This document shows positions 9,616 through 18,783 of a DNA stretch of 64,000 nucleotides, one piece after another. The notes beneath the pieces are model-generated. The model saw nothing but the letters and a program-made list of their open reading frames with translations, had not been told where the DNA came from and ran no database searches. The translations under genes were made by a program, and so were the position numbers. Each line of letters starts with the position of its first letter. Positions within the stretch are counted from its first letter, which is position 1. Origin of the DNA: an uncultured Bacteroidota bacterium (GTDB lineage: Bacteria > Bacteroidota > Bacteroidia > Flavobacteriales > Flavobacteriaceae); the NCBI GenBank assembly GCA_902511755.1, contig CABXGL010000004.1, positions 1 to 64,000 of the forward strand. The letters run 5' to 3'.

Positions 9616-10605
9616 TTGAAATTAAATAGTTTAGTTTTTTTATTAATATCAATAAACATTTTATTTTCATGCTCTGTAGATGTAGAAGAATCCATTACCA
9701 ATCCCGTAACTGGAAATAAAAATTTACCATCAACTATAATATTAAAAGATGTTCCAGCTGGAACATTTAAAATGGGAGGAAATACTAAAGACAATGATGC
9801 TCCTGAAATAAGTGTTACAATGTCTGCATTTAAAATTTCTGAAAAAGAAATTACAAATAAGGAATATATAGATTTTTTAAATTCAGCTTACCTTGATTCT
9901 TGGATACAAGTTGTTGAAGAAGAGATGATGGATCCTTGTGGAAAATATTCAGAGTTTGTTATAAAAGGATTAGGTAATGCTCCAAATGCAGGTAAAATTT
10001 ACTTGCAATTAGGAGAGACAGGAGGATGTACTAGCAGTGGAGAAAAAGAACATATTGATAATAAGAGTTGGATTTCTTTTAATTTTTCAAACAAAAAATT
10101 TGAATTAATTGATTCAGAGAAAGGTAATTTACCAGTTAACTGGATTAAATGGTACGGTGCTTATGCATTTGCAAAGTATTACGGCGTAAGTTTACCTAGC
10201 GAATCTCAATGGGAATATGCCGCTAGAGGAGGGCAGCAACTAGAATATCCAACTGATGACGGAACTCTTTCTTCTTCTAAAGCTAACTATAATGGTGATA
10301 TTCCAGCTGTTTATAATCCAAATGGGTATTCACTTGAAGTTGGTTCTTATCCTTCAAATCCGTACGGATTATATGATATGGGTGGAAATGTATGGGAATG
10401 GTGTATAGATTATTATGCAAAAGATTATTATACTGAAAATTCAAAAGATCCTGTTAATGTAACTGCTAACTCTGATAATAAAAGGGTAAGAAGAGGTGGT
10501 TCATGGAATTACCATTCTGCAACACTATTGACTTATTCTAGGGCTGCTGATTTTGAAAATAGAGGTAATAATCATTTTGGGTTTAGAATTGTTAAGTCCA
10601 ATTAG
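9616..10605 (+). CDS. SUMF1/FGE-fold lipoprotein, probably not a functional formylglycine-generating enzyme
   Basis: TTG start; lipobox 'NILFSCSV'; 'VPAGTFKMGG', 'EITNKEYIDFLN', 'LPSESQWEYAARGG', 'YDMGGNVWEWC', 'RRGGSWNYHS'. Confidence 0.82.
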   Translation: MKLNSLVFLLISINILFSCSVDVEESITNPVTGNKNLPSTIILKDVPAGTFKMGGNTKDNDAPEISVTMSAFKISEKEITNKEYIDFLNSAYLDSWIQVVEEEMMDPCGKYSEFVIKGLGNAPNAGKIYLQLGETGGCTSSGEKEHIDNKSWISFNFSNKKFELIDSEKGNLPVNWIKWYGAYAFAKYYGVSLPSESQWEYAARGGQQLEYPTDDGTLSSSKANYNGDIPAVYNPNGYSLEVGSYPSNPYGLYDMGGNVWEWCIDYYAKDYYTENSKDPVNVTANSDNKRVRRGGSWNYHSATLLTYSRAADFENRGNNHFGFRIVKSN

Positions 10606-12392
10606 TCTTCTCTTTTTGCGTTAAAAGTGCCATTTGGCTGAACAAATGATATTTCAGTTACTTTTCCTTTTTTATTTACTTTAAACTTAACCTTGTAACC
10701 ATCTAATATTTTAAATGCAAAAACATGTTCTTCAATAGGATATAATTCATATTCTGGTTGACCAGGAACAAAAACATAAAGCACATCATCTTTTAAATAT
10801 GTTTTACAGCCTGAATCAGAATTAAATTTATAATTGCCAACATATTTTTCTAAATTTTCCTTTTTTAATTCAAGTTCTTTTAATTTTTTATCAAAAAATA
10901 TAGGATTCTCAATGGACTGTTCAAATTTTGATGTTAAGGTTATTATTTCACCTTGATCATTATTGTAAAATGTAATTAAAAAATTATCATAGGATGCTTC
11001 CATATCGACTTTACCTTCTTTTAATTCATAAGGTAAAAAGGTGTCATAATGATAATGACTTAGCCATAATTTTTTATACGGAGATTTTAAAAATAAAGAG
11101 TCATTTTTAGTTGTTATTTCTAAAGTTCCATACCCCAAGTTAGTGTAATCTCCAACATAATCTTTTATTGGGTGAGATGGCTTTGTTCCTTCCTTTTTAT
11201 TAGATACTCTGTTTTTCTCAACTTCCTTTTGATTCTTTTTAGCTTCTTTAATTTCATCTAATCCCTTTTTTATCCAATCTGTTTCATCTAATTCAAGTAT
11301 TCTATCATAAATAATATTTTGTACAATTGAAGGAATAATAGATCTATCTTGATTAGCTAAAACTACTATACCAATATTATCAGATGGCATCAAACTTGTG
11401 CTAGCTGAAAATCCATCAATATTTCCCCCATGTGAAACTCTATAATGACCTTTGTAAGATGAGATAATCCATCCAAAACCATAATTTGCTAGATGTAATC
11501 CAGGATTTTCATCAGACGGTAAATTTGGATTTGCTACATTTTGAGAACTAATAGCCTCTTCAATATAAGCTTGTGGTAAAATTTCCTTATCATTATATTT
11601 TCCATCATTTAACCAAGTTATAAGCCATTTAGACATATCATTTACACTACTATTGATACTTCCTGCAGGGCTCATGCCGGCAATTTTATAATAATCTGTT
11701 TTTTTATAATCTTCTAAATAGCCAATAGCTGCATTTTCTGCCTGTTCCATTTCTGCAATTGAAATATTAGAACGTTCCATTCCTAAAGGCTTGAAAATAG
11801 ATTCCTTAATATTTTCTTCCCAAGATTTATTAGTAATTCTCTCAGCTACAACACCTTGTAACATAAACATGAAATTGTTGTAAAAGAATTTGTTTCTTAT
11901 AGTTGTGACTGGCTCGTGGTATTTGATTCTTGAAACCAAACTATCTTTAGAGAAAGTAGGGAAGAAGTACCATGATAGATCATGTCTAGGAATACCAGTC
12001 TTATGAGACATCAAATCCCTTATTGTTATTAGTTCATTTAAATTAGAATTATTAAACCTTAATTCATCTATATAATCTATTGGGCTATCATCAAAATTAA
12101 GTTTGCCATCGTTTTTTAATAGACCTATTATAGATGACGTGAATGCTTTGGTGCATGAGCCAATAGCAAACAATGTGTTAGAATCTACCTTTATCTTATT
12201 CTCATAATCCCTATATCCAAATCCTTTTGAATATATAACTTGGTCATTTTCAACAACTGCTAAAGCAAATCCTGTTTGATTAAATGATTTTAAAGTTTTT
12301 TCAAGTACTTTGTCTATTCCTTCAAGTCTTTCATCAATCTGCCCAAAAGAAAGAAGTGGAATAAACAGTAATAGTAAGATTAGTTTTTTCAT
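10602..12392 (-). CDS. Secreted serine hydrolase (class C beta-lactamase/AmpH-like) with C-terminal domain
   Basis: Signal peptide; SxxK 'SCTK'; 'YNN' motif; 'HGGNIDGFSAS'; C-terminal DUF3471-like region. Confidence 0.85.
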   Translation of the reverse strand: MKKLILLLLFIPLLSFGQIDERLEGIDKVLEKTLKSFNQTGFALAVVENDQVIYSKGFGYRDYENKIKVDSNTLFAIGSCTKAFTSSIIGLLKNDGKLNFDDSPIDYIDELRFNNSNLNELITIRDLMSHKTGIPRHDLSWYFFPTFSKDSLVSRIKYHEPVTTIRNKFFYNNFMFMLQGVVAERITNKSWEENIKESIFKPLGMERSNISIAEMEQAENAAIGYLEDYKKTDYYKIAGMSPAGSINSSVNDMSKWLITWLNDGKYNDKEILPQAYIEEAISSQNVANPNLPSDENPGLHLANYGFGWIISSYKGHYRVSHGGNIDGFSASTSLMPSDNIGIVVLANQDRSIIPSIVQNIIYDRILELDETDWIKKGLDEIKEAKKNQKEVEKNRVSNKKEGTKPSHPIKDYVGDYTNLGYGTLEITTKNDSLFLKSPYKKLWLSHYHYDTFLPYELKEGKVDMEASYDNFLITFYNNDQGEIITLTSKFEQSIENPIFFDKKLKELELKKENLEKYVGNYKFNSDSGCKTYLKDDVLYVFVPGQPEYELYPIEEHVFAFKILDGYKVKFKVNKKGKVTEISFVQPNGTFNAKRED

Positions 12393-12441
12393 ATTTTAAA
12401 TTTAAGAATTATTTATCTTCTACTATTATTATTGATGTATA

Positions 12442-13731
12442 TTGCGAATCAATAACTTTAAATTGAAAGATCAGCAAATTAAAAAAGGTTCTCCTTTAAG
12501 TATAACTCTACTAATACTTTCAGGAGAATTAATTTTTTTATTACCATATGTTTTAGCTAGAATATTTAGACCTACATTTTTAGAAGTATTCAATTTAAAT
12601 AATCTTCAATTAGGAAGTTTGTTTTCAGTTTATGGAATTATAGCCTTATTGTCCTACGTTTATGGAGGTGTAATTTCAGATAAATTTCAACCTAAGAAGT
12701 TAATTGCATATTCTCTTTTTTTCACATCATTTGGAGGAATAGTTTTAGCTTCATATCCTTCTTATTTTGTAATGCAAATTTTGTATGGTTATTGGGGATT
12801 CACAACTGTATTTTTGTTTTGGGGAGCTATGATAAAAGCAACTCGTGTTTGGGGAGGAACAGATAATCAGGGTCAGGCATTTGGTTTTTTAGATGCTGGA
12901 AGAGGGTTAGTCGCTGCATCAATGGGAAGTTTAGGCGTTTTAATTTTTTCTGCGTTTTTGACTAATAATATAGAATTATCTAGCTTAATAGAACGTAAAG
13001 AAGCATTTAGATATGTCATTTTATTCTCATCATTTATGGTGTTTTTAACTGGATTTTTAGTTCTCTTTTTTATGGATTCAAATCAAAAAGATAAAAAAGA
13101 TTATGTTGTATCTACAAATTCGTTTTCCAATATTAAGACTGTATTAAAAATTGAATCAGTCTGGCTTATAATGATCATTATAATCTCTGCATATATAGGT
13201 TATAAGGTTACAGATATTTATTCTTTATATGCTTCTGATGTTATGCTTTTTGATCAGATAGAAGCTGCAAATGTTAGTTCGTTGCAATTATATCTTCGCC
13301 CATTAGTTTGTATACTAATTGCACTTTTAGCAGACAAATCCAGTTATATCTATTTTATAATAATTGGTTTTCTTACAATGTTAATTGGATCAACAATCTT
13401 CGCATTTGGAATCGTTCAGTTAAATATGAATTTTATTTTTTATTTGTCTTTAGTTGTTGTTGCTACTGGAACATATGCTATTCGTGCTTTATATTTTTCT
13501 ATTATGCAGGAAGGCCGTATTCCTTTAGTATTAACTGGAACAGCCGTAGGTTTAATTTCTGTTGTAGGATATACTCCTGATATATTTGCAACCCCAATTT
13601 TTGGTTATTTTTTAGATAAGTATCCTGGAATTCTTGGTCATCAATATGTATTCACAATTTTAGCTATTTTTTCAATTTTAGGTTTATTGGCTTCCATAAA
13701 GTTTGCCAATCTATTTAAAAAAAATGAATAA
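12442..13731 (+). CDS. MFS transporter
   Basis: About 12 hydrophobic segments; MFS-like 'YGGVISDKFQPKK' loop; TTG start. Confidence 0.78.
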   Translation: MRINNFKLKDQQIKKGSPLSITLLILSGELIFLLPYVLARIFRPTFLEVFNLNNLQLGSLFSVYGIIALLSYVYGGVISDKFQPKKLIAYSLFFTSFGGIVLASYPSYFVMQILYGYWGFTTVFLFWGAMIKATRVWGGTDNQGQAFGFLDAGRGLVAASMGSLGVLIFSAFLTNNIELSSLIERKEAFRYVILFSSFMVFLTGFLVLFFMDSNQKDKKDYVVSTNSFSNIKTVLKIESVWLIMIIIISAYIGYKVTDIYSLYASDVMLFDQIEAANVSSLQLYLRPLVCILIALLADKSSYIYFIIIGFLTMLIGSTIFAFGIVQLNMNFIFYLSLVVVATGTYAIRALYFSIMQEGRIPLVLTGTAVGLISVVGYTPDIFATPIFGYFLDKYPGILGHQYVFTILAIFSILGLLASIKFANLFKKNE

Positions 13732-13732
13732 A

Positions 13733-15031
13733 TTAACTTCTCTTTTCTTTGAAGCCATATATAGAAATAAGTATAAAACAGAAGAGAGGTAACACAAAAG
13801 AAAAGTTAATTTCTGATACACCTAATATTTTTATATCATCTACCTTGTGACCTCCATAATCAATAATCATTCCCTGTAATTTTGGCATTATTGCTCCACC
13901 AACAATTGCCATAACTAAGCCAGCAGAACCTATTTTGCTTTCTTCCTCACTTAAACCTCCAAGCGCAATCCCATAAATCGTTGGAAACATCAAAGACATA
14001 AAAAAGGAAACTCCCACAAGAGAATAAAGTCCAAATAAGCCTTTAATAAAAATAGTTCCTATACAACATATAGCTGAAAATATTGCAAAAATCATTAGAA
14101 GTGTTCCTGAATTTACAAAACGTAATAAATAAGTTCCAATACCTCGACCAAGAGTAAATAGCAAAAATGCCACCATTTGGTAGTACCCTGCCGTAACGCT
14201 ATCCATTCCTATTCCTTCAGCATATTGGTATATATAGGTCCAGCACATAATTTGAGCACCTACATATAATATTTGTGCTAATACACCTGAAGTGTATGTG
14301 TTGTTTTTTGCGAGTTTTTTAAAAGCATGACTGATATGTGATTTAGATGATGTGTCCTTAAACTCTGGCATTTTACTTATGGAAAATAATACAAAAATGG
14401 CCAATATAACCAATCCCAAAATTACATATGGATCTCTAATGACTATCAAATCTGTGGTTCTAATTAAAACTTTAGAAGCTTCATCTAAAGCACTAAAATC
14501 AGTGATATCATCTGATTGTAATTTTTTCAATACAAATTGTTGCGCTACAAACAGACCTAAAATCAATCCAAGCGGATTAAAGGACTGAGCCAAATTTAAA
14601 CGTTGAGTGGCAGTTTCTTTAGCACCCATAGCTAAAGCATATGGATTCGCTGCAGTTTCCAAAAAAGCCAAACCAAAGGTCAGAATGTATAAACCTAAAC
14701 AAAAAAACCAAAATTGCTCTGTTATAGCTGCTGGGTAAAACAATAGTGCTCCAGTTGCATATAAAGCAAGTCCAATCAAAATACCCACTTTATAGGAATA
14801 TCTTCGCATAAACAATGCTGCAGGTAGTGCCATACAAAAATATCCTCCATAAAAAGCCATCTGTACCCAAGCTGCCTGCGAGTTGGATAATTCTAAAACC
14901 TTTTTAAATGACTGTACCATCGGGTCTGTCACAGCATTAGCAAAACCCCAAAGTGCAAATAAAGATGTAAGCAAAACAAATGGTATGATCATTTCTTTTG
15001 AAACTACAGGTACAGAATTTAATTTTTTCAT
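13733..15031 (-). CDS. fucP: FucP-type sugar (L-fucose):H+ symporter
   Basis: 'LFALWGFANAVTDPMVQSFKKVLELSNSQAAWVQMAFYGGYFCMALPAALFMRRYSYKVGILIGL' and 'LETAANPYALAMG' match the FucP family. Confidence 0.88.
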   Translation of the reverse strand: MKKLNSVPVVSKEMIIPFVLLTSLFALWGFANAVTDPMVQSFKKVLELSNSQAAWVQMAFYGGYFCMALPAALFMRRYSYKVGILIGLALYATGALLFYPAAITEQFWFFCLGLYILTFGLAFLETAANPYALAMGAKETATQRLNLAQSFNPLGLILGLFVAQQFVLKKLQSDDITDFSALDEASKVLIRTTDLIVIRDPYVILGLVILAIFVLFSISKMPEFKDTSSKSHISHAFKKLAKNNTYTSGVLAQILYVGAQIMCWTYIYQYAEGIGMDSVTAGYYQMVAFLLFTLGRGIGTYLLRFVNSGTLLMIFAIFSAICCIGTIFIKGLFGLYSLVGVSFFMSLMFPTIYGIALGGLSEEESKIGSAGLVMAIVGGAIMPKLQGMIIDYGGHKVDDIKILGVSEINFSFVLPLFCFILISIYGFKEKRS

Positions 15032-15100
15032 TAAATCATATTTAAAATTAAAGACATAAGTTATGGCAGATTAAAGTTTTTAATGAGAAATCTGTTTACA

Positions 15101-15430
15101 TTAAAGAGAAAATATTTTTTTCATTAATACCCACTTTTCTCCAGGTTTTGAAAATGGGAGATTTTTTTGGTATTTAGACATTAGCCTTTCCCACTTTTGA
15201 ACATAACTGTTTTTTTTATCCAATTGGTTTTTTCTATTAAAACTAAATTTTGAATTTGTTTCAATTGTCATAAATAAACGATTACCTGATCTATAAATTT
15301 CCATGTTATCAATCCCAGAATTTTTAATTGAATCTAAAATTTCGGGCCAAACAGATTTGTGATAATCTTCGTATTCTTTGATAAGATTTTGATTATTCTT
15401 TAAATCTAAAGCAAAACAATATTTCATCAA
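15101..15430 (-). CDS. RhaM/COG3254-type L-rhamnose/L-fucose mutarotase
   Basis: 'CFALDLKNNQNLIKEYEDYHKSVWPEILDSIKNSGIDNMEIYRSGNRLFMTIE' is the RhaM fold signature. Confidence 0.82.
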   Translation of the reverse strand: MMKYCFALDLKNNQNLIKEYEDYHKSVWPEILDSIKNSGIDNMEIYRSGNRLFMTIETNSKFSFNRKNQLDKKNSYVQKWERLMSKYQKNLPFSKPGEKWVLMKKIFSL

Positions 15431-16575
15431 AATGAATTTTTTCTTCTTATTTTTATTTTAAATGAATTTACTATAGGCTTAACACTAACCATTATTAAAT
15501 ATCCGCCTCCACCTGCACCAGATAACTTATAACCTACACATTGATCTTTATATTTATTAATAGTTTTTTTCAAATCATTATCTACCATATTTGGAAATAT
15601 ATTTATTTGAGATTTAAAAGAATTTAAAAATGCTTTTCCAAAACTTTCTACATCTTTATTCATTATAGCTTTCCAAGTTTCATCCGATGCTTTTGCTAAT
15701 TGACTAGCACCCTCTTTTGATATTTTTATATTATCTAAAACATTATAATCATTTTCTCTAGACCCTAGTGATATTAAAAATAAATGTTTTTCTAAAAATA
15801 ATAATATTGATTCATCATTTATTGAGTCAATGCTATTAGGCCAATATCCATTATTATAAAATAATTTATTAAGCCCTGGCAATAATATACCTAAAGCATC
15901 TTGTGATCCGGATATCTCTTTATTTCCTGGAGGATTTTCATAGCTAAATAATATTTTAGCTAATTTAATTGGATTTCCAATTGGTAATTCTGAATTCCAT
16001 AATTCAATTGCTTTATTTCTTGTACTACTTGCCATTCCACTTCTAATATTAAATTCTATTGTTGGTTCTATGGAAATTGTTAATACTGAACCAGAATTCA
16101 ATTGATTAATAAATGGTTGATCTAACCACCCACCAGCAAGATCAATTCTAAAAGGAATTGTTGTTTTTATTCTCAAATCTGTAGAAGTTCTAATAGGTAA
16201 TCCTATGGATGGAATTCTCTTAAAAATTTTATATTCAATACCCATATCATTACACAATTCTAATTTTGTAGAAGAATTGCCATCTTCATTTACAATAAAA
16301 ATGTCAGGTGAGATATCTATTAACTCTTCCTCAAAATCTATATTTCCATTTCCTTTATTAATACGACATTCTTTTACAAACTTTATAGATTCTAAAATAT
16401 ATTTTCTTTCCTTTTGAGTAATTACAGGATATCTCCCTTTTATTTCTTTAACTGTATTATCAGAACCAATGCAAACATATACATCACCAAATTGATTTGC
16501 CTTTTCTAGAAAAGCGACATGTCCACTATGTAACATATCAAAACAACCACTTACAAAAACTTTTTTTCTATTCAT
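15427..16575 (-). CDS. Fusion of a TagD/RfaE2-type nucleotidyltransferase and a GHMP-family sugar kinase
   Basis: N-terminus 'VFVSGCFDMLHSGHVAFLEKANQFGDVYVCIGSD' (HxGH) and 'IRTSTDLR'; C-terminus 'TIPFRIDLAGGWLDQPF' and 'YKLSGAGGGGYLIMV' (GHMP). Overlaps the mutarotase start by 4 nt. Confidence 0.82.
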   Translation of the reverse strand: MNRKKVFVSGCFDMLHSGHVAFLEKANQFGDVYVCIGSDNTVKEIKGRYPVITQKERKYILESIKFVKECRINKGNGNIDFEEELIDISPDIFIVNEDGNSSTKLELCNDMGIEYKIFKRIPSIGLPIRTSTDLRIKTTIPFRIDLAGGWLDQPFINQLNSGSVLTISIEPTIEFNIRSGMASSTRNKAIELWNSELPIGNPIKLAKILFSYENPPGNKEISGSQDALGILLPGLNKLFYNNGYWPNSIDSINDESILLFLEKHLFLISLGSRENDYNVLDNIKISKEGASQLAKASDETWKAIMNKDVESFGKAFLNSFKSQINIFPNMVDNDLKKTINKYKDQCVGYKLSGAGGGGYLIMVSVKPIVNSFKIKIRRKNSF

Positions 16576-16684
16576 TGTGTTTAGGTTGCAACTTAAGTAT
16601 TATTGTTTGTATTAGCATGAATTAGAGTTAGTATAACATTATTAACCCTTTTCCACAGCATTGTTAACTCCTAATTATTTCTTT

Positions 16685-16837
16685 TTATTTAGCTAATGAG
16701 ACAAACCTACCTTTTTTATCACGTCTTTTTTCAAGTTCTACAGTCTTTAAAAAATCTTTCTTGGTAAATCTTTTTCCGTTAACATATAAATGTTTTACTC
16801 CAGATGGGAATTCTATATCTAAAACATTTCTTTTCAT
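16685..16837 (-). CDS. Small basic protein, 50 aa (not in supplied ORF track)
   Basis: Hand translation: MKRNVLDIEFPSGVKHLYVNGKRFTKKDFLKTVELEKRRDKKGRFVSLAK*. Confidence 0.45.
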   Translation of the reverse strand: MKRNVLDIEFPSGVKHLYVNGKRFTKKDFLKTVELEKRRDKKGRFVSLAK

Positions 16838-16874
16838 GTGTTATAAATCGGACATTTAATATATGAATTATTTT

Positions 16875-16988
16875 TTAATCTCCTCCCCAGCTTTCTTGAA
16901 AAAAAATACCTACACCAAGTTCTGCCCATAAATACAAAACCATCAAAATTATTAATACTATAAATATTGCTTTATAGTTCCTAGACAT
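16875..16988 (-). CDS. Small single-TM protein, 37 aa, start overlapping the upstream stop codon
   Basis: Hand translation: MSRNYKAIFIVLIILMVLYLWAELGVGIFFQESWGGD*. Its start codon lies inside the last codons of the CMD gene (overlap ATGTCTAG). Confidence 0.5.
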   Translation of the reverse strand: MSRNYKAIFIVLIILMVLYLWAELGVGIFFQESWGGD

Positions 16989-17571
16989 GTTTACCTTTTA
17001 CCCATCCTGTTTTCTGTAAATATTTTTCAGCACTCTCTACAGCTCCTTCTTCAATAGAAGTTCCCATAGAATCATTCCATCGATTTAGATAACCAAACAA
17101 AGAAATTACACCTGTAATTTCTACAATTTCACCTTCATCCCAATGTTTCTTTAATTCTTTTATTATTGTTTTATTTACATTATTAGGAACTTGTGATGCA
17201 GCTAAGGAAAAATCTAATGCCGCACGTTCAGCATCATTAAAAGAATTATGTGTTCTATAATTCCAAATATTATCTAATTGTTCTTGTTTTGCTCCATAAC
17301 GTTCAGCTGCTCTAATCGCATGAGCTTGGCAATATCTGCAGCCAGTTGCATTACTTGAAACCCATGCAATCATACGTTTAAGAGTTGATGTTACCCGTCC
17401 TTTATTAGACATAACAGCTTTATTTAAATTAATAAAGGCTTTACTTATTTCTGGACGTATTTGCATGGTAAGGACAGAATTAGGACAAAACCCAAGTGTT
17501 TCATTAAAGAACTCAGCTAGTTTTTTAGTTTCAGAATCATAATCTGGTGTTAAAGGAGTAATTAATGGCAT
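16981..17571 (-). CDS. Carboxymuconolactone decarboxylase/AhpD-like peroxidase-related protein
   Basis: 'GCRYCQAHAIRAAERYGA' is an AhpD-like CxxC...H motif. Confidence 0.85.
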   Translation of the reverse strand: MPLITPLTPDYDSETKKLAEFFNETLGFCPNSVLTMQIRPEISKAFINLNKAVMSNKGRVTSTLKRMIAWVSSNATGCRYCQAHAIRAAERYGAKQEQLDNIWNYRTHNSFNDAERAALDFSLAASQVPNNVNKTIIKELKKHWDEGEIVEITGVISLFGYLNRWNDSMGTSIEEGAVESAEKYLQKTGWVKGKHV

Positions 17572-17715
17572 CTTATTTATTATAAATTACATTGTTTGAT
17601 TAAAATTAATTATTCCTTTTAAAAAATACTATTGAGATTTTTTATTTTAGAAATATAAGAAATATGTAAAAGCTAATAAAATGGTTATAGCATTGAATTT
17701 TTATTTGACATTCAT

Positions 17716-18783
17716 TTACCTAAAAATGAATCCGTTTTTCATTGGGTCATTTGGATCAATTACAAAAGTTTGCATTCCTGTGATGTAAGCAGTTCCTTCT
17801 ACTTGTGGAATAACAGCCTTAAAGGGCCCGTAATCTTGTTCAGAAATCACAGAACCTTTGAATACTGAACCGATAATACTTTCAATTGTCATGGTTTCTC
17901 CGTAGTCAATTTCTTTTCTTGCTTTATGAATGGCCATTCTACCCGAAATTCCAGAACCTGTTGGGCAGCGATCTACTTCTCCTTCAGCAAAAATACAGAC
18001 GTTTCTACTGTCAGTTCCAGAGGATTGTTTCTGATTATCTATAAAAATCGTTCCGTAATTAAAACTCAAATCTTTTTCGAAAGGATGTACAATTTCTTTG
18101 TCTGCTTTTATTACAGCATTTTTGATTTTCATTCCATTGTTAATTAAAGCTCTGTAGGAATCTGTGCTTAAATCAAAATCAAAATTGTTTTTAGCCATGT
18201 CTACATACGCATAAAAAGCACCTCCATAGGCCAAATCATAGGTCACTTTTCCTAATCCTTTAACTTTTACAGTTCTATCTAAACCAACAACAAAACTTGG
18301 GACACAATGAAAACGAACTCCTGTTACCTGTCCGTTTTTAACATTTACAAAAGAAGTGATTCTTCCGCAAGGCGCATCAATTTTAAGAACATTGTCTCCT
18401 TCTTTTATGTCAACCCAATTCATTTTAATGGCTAATGTAGAAATAGCAATAATTGCATGACCACACATTGTTGAGTATCCTCCGTTGTGTAAAAAGATAA
18501 TTCCAAAATCTCCCTGATCGTCATTTGGAGGTAATAAAATACATCCATACATATCTGCATGTCCACGAGGTTCAAACATCAATGTTGTTCGTAAATAATC
18601 AAAGTTTTCTTTGCAATTGAGTCTGTATTCTAAAACTGAATTTCCTTTTAATTCTGGAAACCCATCAATAATAACACGTAAAGGTTCTCCACCTGTATGC
18701 ATGTCTATAGTTTTGATCTGTAACCAATCTTTATTTGGTGTAAAATTATTTTTTGAAAGTATGTTTTGATATGTTTTACTCAT
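17716..18783 (-). CDS. Proline racemase-family enzyme, predicted trans-3-hydroxy-L-proline dehydratase
   Basis: First catalytic Cys present ('TMCGHAIIAIS'); second position is Thr ('DRCPTGSGISGRMA'), as in T3LHyp dehydratases. Confidence 0.85.
   Translation of the reverse strand: MSKTYQNILSKNNFTPNKDWLQIKTIDMHTGGEPLRVIIDGFPELKGNSVLEYRLNCKENFDYLRTTLMFEPRGHADMYGCILLPPNDDQGDFGIIFLHNGGYSTMCGHAIIAISTLAIKMNWVDIKEGDNVLKIDAPCGRITSFVNVKNGQVTGVRFHCVPSFVVGLDRTVKVKGLGKVTYDLAYGGAFYAYVDMAKNNFDFDLSTDSYRALINNGMKIKNAVIKADKEIVHPFEKDLSFNYGTIFIDNQKQSSGTDSRNVCIFAEGEVDRCPTGSGISGRMAIHKARKEIDYGETMTIESIIGSVFKGSVISEQDYGPFKAVIPQVEGTAYITGMQTFVIDPNDPMKNGFIFR

Noticed and set aside
13308-13580. 90-aa ORF in the MFS gene
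   Set aside because: Out-of-frame overlap with the MFS transporter; Cys/Phe/Tyr-rich nonsense composition.
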